Positions 59,083 to 64,000 of a stretch of DNA of 64,000 bases are shown piece after piece (within the stretch, counting starts at the first letter, position 1; each line of letters begins with the position of its first letter). The DNA comes from Parolsenella sp958406235. Its GTDB lineage: Bacteria > Actinomycetota > Coriobacteriia > Coriobacteriales > Atopobiaceae. The stretch is taken from NCBI RefSeq assembly GCF_039062465.1, contig NZ_JBCLNF010000001.1:1-64000 (forward strand). Reading direction: 5' to 3'. The position numbers and the translations under genes are program-made. The notes beneath the pieces are model-generated. The model was not told the DNA's origin. It made no database searches and worked only from the letters and a program-made list of their open reading frames with translations.

Positions 59083-59445
59083 ATGTTTGAGCTGATCATG
59101 GGCGCGCTCGACTTCTGCATGGAGAACATCGTCGAGGTCGCCATCCTGCTGTTTGAATTCATCGGCGTCGGAATCATCATTTTCTCGGGCATTCGCGGCT
59201 TCTACCTGTACCTGACTCGCTCGCCAGAGACTAAGCTCACGCTCGCGAAGGGTCTCGCCATGGGCCTCGAGTTCAAGATGGGTAGCGAGATTTTGCGCAC
59301 GGTCATCGTGCGCGACTGGCACGAGATCGGTACCGTCGCGGGCATCATCGCCCTGAGGGCCGCGCTCACCTTCCTCATCCACTGGGAGATCAAGGAAGAG
59401 GAGAAGGAAGAGAAGGGCGAGGCTCGGCGGGCCCTCGGGGAATAG
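59083..59445 (+). CDS. DUF1622 membrane protein
   Basis: A 120-residue membrane protein of the DUF1622 family. Hydrophobic segments lie at about 15-43 and 82-98; between them is the family-typical LAKGLAMGLEFKMGSEILRT and the DWHEIGTVAGIIALRAAL stretch. The C-terminus is a charged Glu/Lys tail (KEEEKEEKGE). Start ATG has GGAGG 10 bases upstream. Function of the family is not known. Confidence 0.85.
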   Translation: MFELIMGALDFCMENIVEVAILLFEFIGVGIIIFSGIRGFYLYLTRSPETKLTLAKGLAMGLEFKMGSEILRTVIVRDWHEIGTVAGIIALRAALTFLIHWEIKEEEKEEKGEARRALGE

Positions 59446-59457
59446 CGGGCTGCAAAG

Positions 59458-59495
59458 GCGCCCCGGATGGCGTGGTATTCCGTCGTCCGGGGCGC
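59458..59495. terminator. hairpin between DUF1622 and queA
   Basis: Perfect GCGCCCCGGA/TCCGGGGCGC arms (59458-59467, 59486-59495), 18-base loop, no T-tract. Possibly a weak terminator of the DUF1622 gene or an mRNA hairpin upstream of queA. Confidence 0.5.
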
Positions 59496-59536
59496 TAAAC
59501 TCTCTTGCGGACAAAACAACGAGAGGAACCAAAACC

Positions 59537-60763
59537 ATGCGCACCGATGACTTTGACTACCCGCTGCCGGACGAGCTGATCGCCCAGGCTCCCGCTGAGC
59601 CTCGCGACTCGTGCCGTCTGCTCGTCCTGCATCGCGACGGGGGCGATGGAGTCACCGGAACTGCCGAGGCGATCGCGGACGGAGGTTCCGTTGAGCACCG
59701 TCACTTCTATGACATCGTCGACTACCTCGAGCCGGGCGATTTGCTCGTCGCCAACAAGACGCGCGTCATGCCCGCCCGCCTCGTGGGCCACAAGGCAAAG
59801 ACGGGTGGCGTCGCCGAGACCCTCCTGCTCAAGCGCCGTGAGGACCTCGATGCCCTCGGTGGCATCTGGGAGTGCCTCGTCAATCCCGGCAAGCGCCTGA
59901 AGCCCGGTGCCGTCATCGAGTACCGCGCCGGTGGCCTCCACGCTCCGGAGAGCTCGCCGGCGGTTCTCACGGGCGAGGTTCTCGACTTCGTGGAGGATTC
60001 CAAGGGTGGGCGCCTCGTGCGCTTCGAAGCACGGGGCGTCGACCCCGCCACGGGCGAGCCCCGCACGCTCGATGCCGCCATCCATGCCGCTGGCCATGTG
60101 CCCCTGCCGCCGTATATCACCAGCTACGAGGGTGATCCCGAGAAGTACCAGACCGTCTATGCCATGAGCGAGGAGCACTCCGCCGCGGCTCCCACGGCTG
60201 GTCTCCACTTCACCCCCGAGCTCATCGAGCGACTCAAGGAGAAGGGCGTCGGTTGGGCGACGGTCGAGCTTGAGGTGGGTATCGACACCTTCCGCCTGGT
60301 GGAGGAGGACGACCCGACCCAGCACGTCATGCACACCGAGCGCTACCACGTCGGCCAGGACGTCATCGATGCCGTCCATGCCACGAAGGCTGCCGGTCAT
60401 CGCGTCGTCGCGGTGGGTACCACGGCCGTGCGCTCGCTCGAGAGCGCGTTCGACGCCGAGGCCCCCGTTTCGACGCCCGCCGTCGTGGCGAGGCATTTCG
60501 AGGGTCGCGCGGACGGCGCGGACACCCTTGGTCGCGGTGACGTTGTGGCTCGCGCGAATGCGACCACCCAGCTCTACCTCATGCCTGGCAGCACCTACCA
60601 CGTGGTCGACGCGCTGATCACGAACTTCCACGTGCCGCGCTCTACGCTTATGATGCTCGTCTCGGCGCTTGCCACGCGCGAGCAGATCATGGATGCGTAC
60701 GCCGCTGCGATCAGGGAGCGCTACCGCTTCCTGTCCTTCGGCGACGCGATGCTCATCGAGTAA
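59537..60763 (+). CDS. queA: S-adenosylmethionine:tRNA ribosyltransferase-isomerase QueA
   Basis: A 408-residue enzyme that transfers the ribose of SAM to preQ1 in tRNA, giving epoxyqueuosine, the substrate of QueH. Motifs: FDYPLPDELIAQ at the start, DLLVANKTRVMPARL, LPPYI, YQTVYA, AAPTAGLHFTPEL and NFHVPRSTLMMLV. It is about 50 residues longer than typical because of insertions near residues 33-55 and 320-345. GAGAGGA precedes the ATG. Confidence 0.95.
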   Translation: MRTDDFDYPLPDELIAQAPAEPRDSCRLLVLHRDGGDGVTGTAEAIADGGSVEHRHFYDIVDYLEPGDLLVANKTRVMPARLVGHKAKTGGVAETLLLKRREDLDALGGIWECLVNPGKRLKPGAVIEYRAGGLHAPESSPAVLTGEVLDFVEDSKGGRLVRFEARGVDPATGEPRTLDAAIHAAGHVPLPPYITSYEGDPEKYQTVYAMSEEHSAAAPTAGLHFTPELIERLKEKGVGWATVELEVGIDTFRLVEEDDPTQHVMHTERYHVGQDVIDAVHATKAAGHRVVAVGTTAVRSLESAFDAEAPVSTPAVVARHFEGRADGADTLGRGDVVARANATTQLYLMPGSTYHVVDALITNFHVPRSTLMMLVSALATREQIMDAYAAAIRERYRFLSFGDAMLIE

Positions 60764-60835
60764 CTGCGGGGGGCGCGCCGTGAACGCGCTCGTGGAACGG
60801 CTCCGGTCGCCATTCCTCGCACTTCAGCGGGTGGT

Positions 60836-60875
60836 GCGGTGTCGTACCGCCACGATGTGAGCGGCACGACACCGC
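60836..60875. terminator. bidirectional terminator-like hairpin between queA and mntH-like gene
   Basis: Arms 60836-60850 and 60861-60875 match at 14 of 15 positions (GCGGTGTCGT core). It lies between two convergent genes. No clear T-tract on either side. Confidence 0.55.
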
Positions 60876-60881
60876 TTGCCG

Positions 60882-62135
60882 TCACGATGCAAGCAACACG
60901 GCGTCAAGGGCCGTCACGATGATGCCGATAACCACGAGAAGCGCCGTGAGCGGTCGCGAGTTGACGTACTCGCCCATGACCTTTCGCGAGCTCGTGAGTC
61001 GTATCAGCAGAAACACCGTGATCGGCAGCTGGAGCGAGAGCAGGGCCTGGCTCCAGACGAGGCCTGCAAAGGCGTCGCCCACCGCCAGGCACGCCACCAC
61101 CGCTGCCAGAAGGCACGCCACCACGCCGATCGAGGAATGCCTGTCGTGGATGTCGTACTCCTCGCCAAACATGCCTGCGGTGATGGTGCCTGCCGCCATG
61201 GCCGCGGTCACGCTGCTGGAAAGCCCGGCGAATAGTAGCGCCACGGCGAAGATCGTCGAGCTCGCGGGTCCAAGGATGGGGGAGAGCGTCGCCGCGGCCG
61301 CCGCGAGGTCGTCGATGACGATGCCGTGCGAGAAGAACGTCGTCGCTGCGAGGATTACCATCGCCGAGTTTATTGCCCAGCCGACGCCCATTGAGAAAAG
61401 CGTGTCGAACAGCTCGTAGCGAAGTCTCTCCTCGATGACCTCCTTGCCCTTGCCCTCGAAGTGCACGGATTGGATGACCTCGGAGTGAAGGAAGAGGTTG
61501 TGCGGCATGACCACCGCCCCGAGCACACTCACTACGATGGGCGCCGAGCCCGTGGGTAGGCTTGGGGTTACCCAGGACATGGTTGCGCTCGGCCAGTCAA
61601 CCTCGACCAGGGCGAGCTCTGCCAGAAACGAGAGGCCCACTATGCTCACAAAGGCAATGATCCAGCGCTCGGAACGCTTGTAGGAGCTCGTGAGCAGCAT
61701 CGCAGCCGAGGCCGTCGCCACGATGACGCAGCCAAGGTGCAGTGGCAGGCCAAACAGCATCTCGAGCGCAATCCCGCCGCCGAGCACCTCGGCCATGGCC
61801 GTGGCGACGGTGGCGAGGTAGGCGCTGCCAAGAATGACGCGGCTTGCGAAGCGTGGCAGGTAGCGCGTCGTCGCCTCGGCCAAGCACGTGCCGGTGGCGA
61901 TGCCCAGGTGCGCCGCGTTGTGCTGCAGCGCGATCAGCATGAGCGTCGAGAGCGTGACGATCCACAGCAGCGAGTAGCCAAACTGCGACCCAGCCGCCAT
62001 ATTCGATGCCCAGTTGCCCGGGTCGATGAATCCAACGGTCACGAGGAGGCCGGGACCTATGTGGCGCAGGATCTCCAGGCCTCCGTGCGCGCCAGTCCTC
62101 TCGGCGCCGAACTGTCGTTTGAGGTAGTCGAGCAT
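60882..62135 (-). CDS. Nramp family divalent metal transporter
   Basis: A 417-residue proton-coupled Mn2+/Fe2+ importer of the MntH/Nramp family. The two metal-site motifs are canonical: DPGN in helix 1 (Asp38, Asn41) and MPHN in helix 6 with the metal-selective Met. About eleven membrane segments. The gene starts five bases after the gpmA stop and has only a weak ribosome site, so it is probably translated from the same message. Coupling of a Mn importer to a cofactor-dependent mutase is not an obvious functional link. Confidence 0.92.
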   Translation of the reverse strand: MLDYLKRQFGAERTGAHGGLEILRHIGPGLLVTVGFIDPGNWASNMAAGSQFGYSLLWIVTLSTLMLIALQHNAAHLGIATGTCLAEATTRYLPRFASRVILGSAYLATVATAMAEVLGGGIALEMLFGLPLHLGCVIVATASAAMLLTSSYKRSERWIIAFVSIVGLSFLAELALVEVDWPSATMSWVTPSLPTGSAPIVVSVLGAVVMPHNLFLHSEVIQSVHFEGKGKEVIEERLRYELFDTLFSMGVGWAINSAMVILAATTFFSHGIVIDDLAAAAATLSPILGPASSTIFAVALLFAGLSSSVTAAMAAGTITAGMFGEEYDIHDRHSSIGVVACLLAAVVACLAVGDAFAGLVWSQALLSLQLPITVFLLIRLTSSRKVMGEYVNSRPLTALLVVIGIIVTALDAVLLAS

Positions 62136-62140
62136 GGCCG

Positions 62141-62965
62141 TTACTTGTGCGCCTTGCCCTGGTTGGCGACGGCGTCGATTTTGGCGGCTATGGTCTCCGG
62201 GTTGCCGATGTAATGCTTGTCGAGCACGTTGAAGTTCTCGTCGAAGGTGTAGACGAGGGGCACTCCGGTGGGGATGTTGACCTTGATGATTTCCTCGGGG
62301 GTGAGGTTCTCGAACTTCATGACGAGTGAACGCAGCGAGTTGCCGTGGGCGGTGATGAGTACGCGCTTGCCAGCAAGCATCTGCGGGCGGATCTCATCCT
62401 CGAAGTAGGGCCAGGCACGCGCGATGGTGTCCTTGAGGCATTCGGTGTAGGGGAGCTGATCGGGTGCGACGTCGCGGTACTGCTCCTGGACATGTGGGTC
62501 GCGCTCATCGCCGGGCGCGAGCGCGGGTGGGCGCACGTCGAAGGAGCGGCGCCAGATGAGCACTTGCTCGTCGCCGTGCTCGGCTGCGGCGTCCGCCTTG
62601 TTGAGGCCCTGCAGAGCGCCGTAGTGACGCTCATTGAGCTTCCAGGACTTGATGATGGGCAGCCACTCGCGCCCCATCTCGGCGAGGACGAGGTTGAGGG
62701 TGTGGATGGCACGCTTGAGCCGCGAGGTGTAGCAGACGTCGAAGTCGAAACCGGCCTCCTTGAGTGCGCGACCGCCAGCGGCGGCCTCCTTCCTGCCCGT
62801 CTCGGTGAGTTCGACGTCGGTCCAGCCGGTGAACAGGTTGAGTTTGTTCCACTCGGACTCTCCGTGGCGGATGAGGACGAGCTGCATCGTACGAGGGCTT
62901 GCCTGCGTGGCGGTGTCGTGGTTCTGTTCTGCCACCTTCGCGGCGTTCTGGGTGACTTGTGCCAT
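62141..62965 (-). CDS. gpmA: 2,3-bisphosphoglycerate-dependent phosphoglycerate mutase
   Basis: A 274-residue GpmA that interconverts 3- and 2-phosphoglycerate in glycolysis. Catalytic RHGESEWN contains the phospho-His; other marks are TGWTDVELTETG, LNERHYGALQG and the second His in TAHGNSLRSLV. The start at 62965 has AAGGAGG upstream and adds about 26 residues before the family core (MQLVLIRHG), so an N-terminal extension is real or the internal Met is also used. Upstream on the leftward strand, TTAACT and TACTCT 16 bp apart are promoter candidates. Confidence 0.95.
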   Translation of the reverse strand: MAQVTQNAAKVAEQNHDTATQASPRTMQLVLIRHGESEWNKLNLFTGWTDVELTETGRKEAAAGGRALKEAGFDFDVCYTSRLKRAIHTLNLVLAEMGREWLPIIKSWKLNERHYGALQGLNKADAAAEHGDEQVLIWRRSFDVRPPALAPGDERDPHVQEQYRDVAPDQLPYTECLKDTIARAWPYFEDEIRPQMLAGKRVLITAHGNSLRSLVMKFENLTPEEIIKVNIPTGVPLVYTFDENFNVLDKHYIGNPETIAAKIDAVANQGKAHK

Positions 62966-63159
62966 ATGAGCCTCCTTGGTCTTTGCGGCCGAGCTTTGCC
63001 CGGACCGCTTGCTATCACCGCAAGAGTACCCCTTTTCGAGCAGAAGTTAACTAAGGCTAACAAGTTTATTCAAATTATTACGTTTAGGTAGGTGCGGGAT
63101 TGGCCGCGTTCACGGTGTGTGCCTTGCGGCTGCGACGTCCGCGGTACCGACTGCCCGGC

Positions 63160-64000
63160 CTACTGCATGACGAAAACCAGAATGGCGATGACGACGATTG
63201 CGACCGCAGCGATGATCACGGCGTAGAACATGCGGCGCGAATGCTGCGTGCGCTCGCGGACGATCCGCTCCTCCTCGGCGAGGCTCGCGACGACGCGCTT
63301 GTGCTCCTCGGTCTTCGCCGTGGCGGCGTTGACCTTCTCTGCGAGGGCTGCCGTTGCCTTGGGATGGGCGTGGATGTCCTCGGCCTCCTCGATGGTGGCG
63401 GTTGCGGCGTCGATGCGCCCCTGGGAGACCGTCGCGAGCTCCTCCTGCTCTTCGATCTTCGAGGCGAGGTCGCTCACCTTGTCCGATGCCTCGCGTTCGC
63501 GCTCATCCGCGGAGGCCTTGAGCTCGTTGTACTTCTCGCGCTTGGCCTTCTCGTCCGCCTGGGCGCTGGCGAGATCATCTTCGAGGACCTCGAGGGACTT
63601 GCGTTGCGTGTAGAGGTGAGTCTGGGCGATGTCCGCTGCCTGCGAGGTCTCCGCGGTGACGCGGGTGACGTCTGCGCGGGCGTTCTCGAGCTGGGCGAGG
63701 GCCGCCGCGACGCCGCCGCTCATCTCGGAGAGCTCCTTGGCGCCGGTCGAGGGATCGCGCTTGAGCTCGGCAAGCTTGTCTTGGAGGCGCTGGAGGCGAC
63801 TCGCGGCGTTGTCCGCGGCACGCATGGCGGCCTGGACGCGCGAGTCGCGCGTGTTGATAGCGTTGTCTGCGGCGGCTTGGGCGGTCTTGACCGAGCGACG
63901 CGCCTCGCGGGCGGCACGCTCGGCGTCTTCGAGGGAGCCCTTTGCGGAGCTGGCGAGCTCGCGATAGGGAGTGAGGTCACGTTCGTTGGCGGCCTTGAGC
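63160..64000 (-). CDS. long coiled-coil protein with C-terminal membrane anchor (5' end outside the window)
   Basis: The frame is open from the stop at 63160 to the window edge, giving at least 280 residues with no start required inside. It is almost wholly Ala/Glu/Lys/Arg coiled coil (e.g. KAANERDL, LEDAERAAREARRSVK, KASADEREREASDK) and ends in one membrane helix of about 20 residues (AVIIAAVAIVVIAILVFVM) followed only by Gln. That is the topology of a tail-anchored cytoplasmic coiled coil. I do not recognise a family; a structural or envelope-associated role is possible. Confidence 0.75.
   Translation of the reverse strand, partial: LKAANERDLTPYRELASSAKGSLEDAERAAREARRSVKTAQAAADNAINTRDSRVQAAMRAADNAASRLQRLQDKLAELKRDPSTGAKELSEMSGGVAAALAQLENARADVTRVTAETSQAADIAQTHLYTQRKSLEVLEDDLASAQADEKAKREKYNELKASADEREREASDKVSDLASKIEEQEELATVSQGRIDAATATIEEAEDIHAHPKATAALAEKVNAATAKTEEHKRVVASLAEEERIVRERTQHSRRMFYAVIIAAVAIVVIAILVFVMQ

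Overview
The window is high-GC bacterial chromosome from an anaerobic actinobacterium, most probably class Coriobacteriia (an Olsenella, Collinsella or Parolsenella type of organism). That placement is inference from gene content: a GGGtGRT protein next to a NifU-like scaffold, a nickel lactate racemase with its lactate channel, GatCAB, a BaiN-type flavoprotein, a VWA/pilin surface protein ending in IPQTG, strong GC3 bias, and no rRNA, phage or insertion-sequence genes. About 50 protein genes, two tRNAs (Ala-GGC, Asp-GTC) and at least three decayed genes or remnants are visible.

Layout. 0.4-5.9 kb: an acyl-ACP thioesterase and a MarR-controlled heterodimeric ABC exporter. 6.3-14.0 kb: a complete phosphate operon, pstS-pstC-pstA-pstB-pstB-phoU-phoP-phoR, preceded by four GTAAG direct repeats spaced 11, 21 and 21 bp that look like a Pho box. 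14.2-16.2 kb: a divergent methionyl-tRNA synthetase-like protein with an abnormal KMSKS loop. 17.1-22.8 kb: a Ugp-like ABC importer with a cytosolic NPP-type phosphodiesterase, so the first third of the window is largely about phosphorus acquisition. 23-28.5 kb: HAD phosphatase, Mrp ATPase, two flavoproteins and a small DUF4160 pair. 28.8-32.9 kb: Fe-S scaffold plus GGGtGRT protein, then larA-larD. 33-36.2 kb: an AbiEi/DUF559-like protein and enolase. 36.7-42.8 kb: an MFS transporter, gatCAB and a 2-hydroxyacid dehydrogenase. 43.6-48.1 kb: queH, two short-chain dehydrogenases and a decayed TetR/SDR remnant. 48.4-52.1 kb: an unknown 71-residue protein, a zinc-ribbon protein and cardiolipin synthase. 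52.3-64 kb: tRNA-Ala, the surface protein, a malic enzyme pseudogene, DegV, GNAT, tRNA-Asp, DUF1622, queA, an Nramp transporter, gpmA and a coiled-coil membrane protein cut by the window end.

The most unusual aspect is between the genes. Nearly every longer intergenic stretch carries its own degenerate tandem repeat (units of 17, 25, 30, 31, 33, 35 or 36 bp). One 30-bp family recurs at three loci between 33 and 36.7 kb as direct copies followed by inverted copies. At least five long imperfect palindromes (50-150 bp) resemble MITEs or REP-like elements. Together with a multi-lesion malic enzyme, a chimeric TetR/SDR relic and a duplicated MFS gene end, this points to active local duplication and decay in non-coding DNA.
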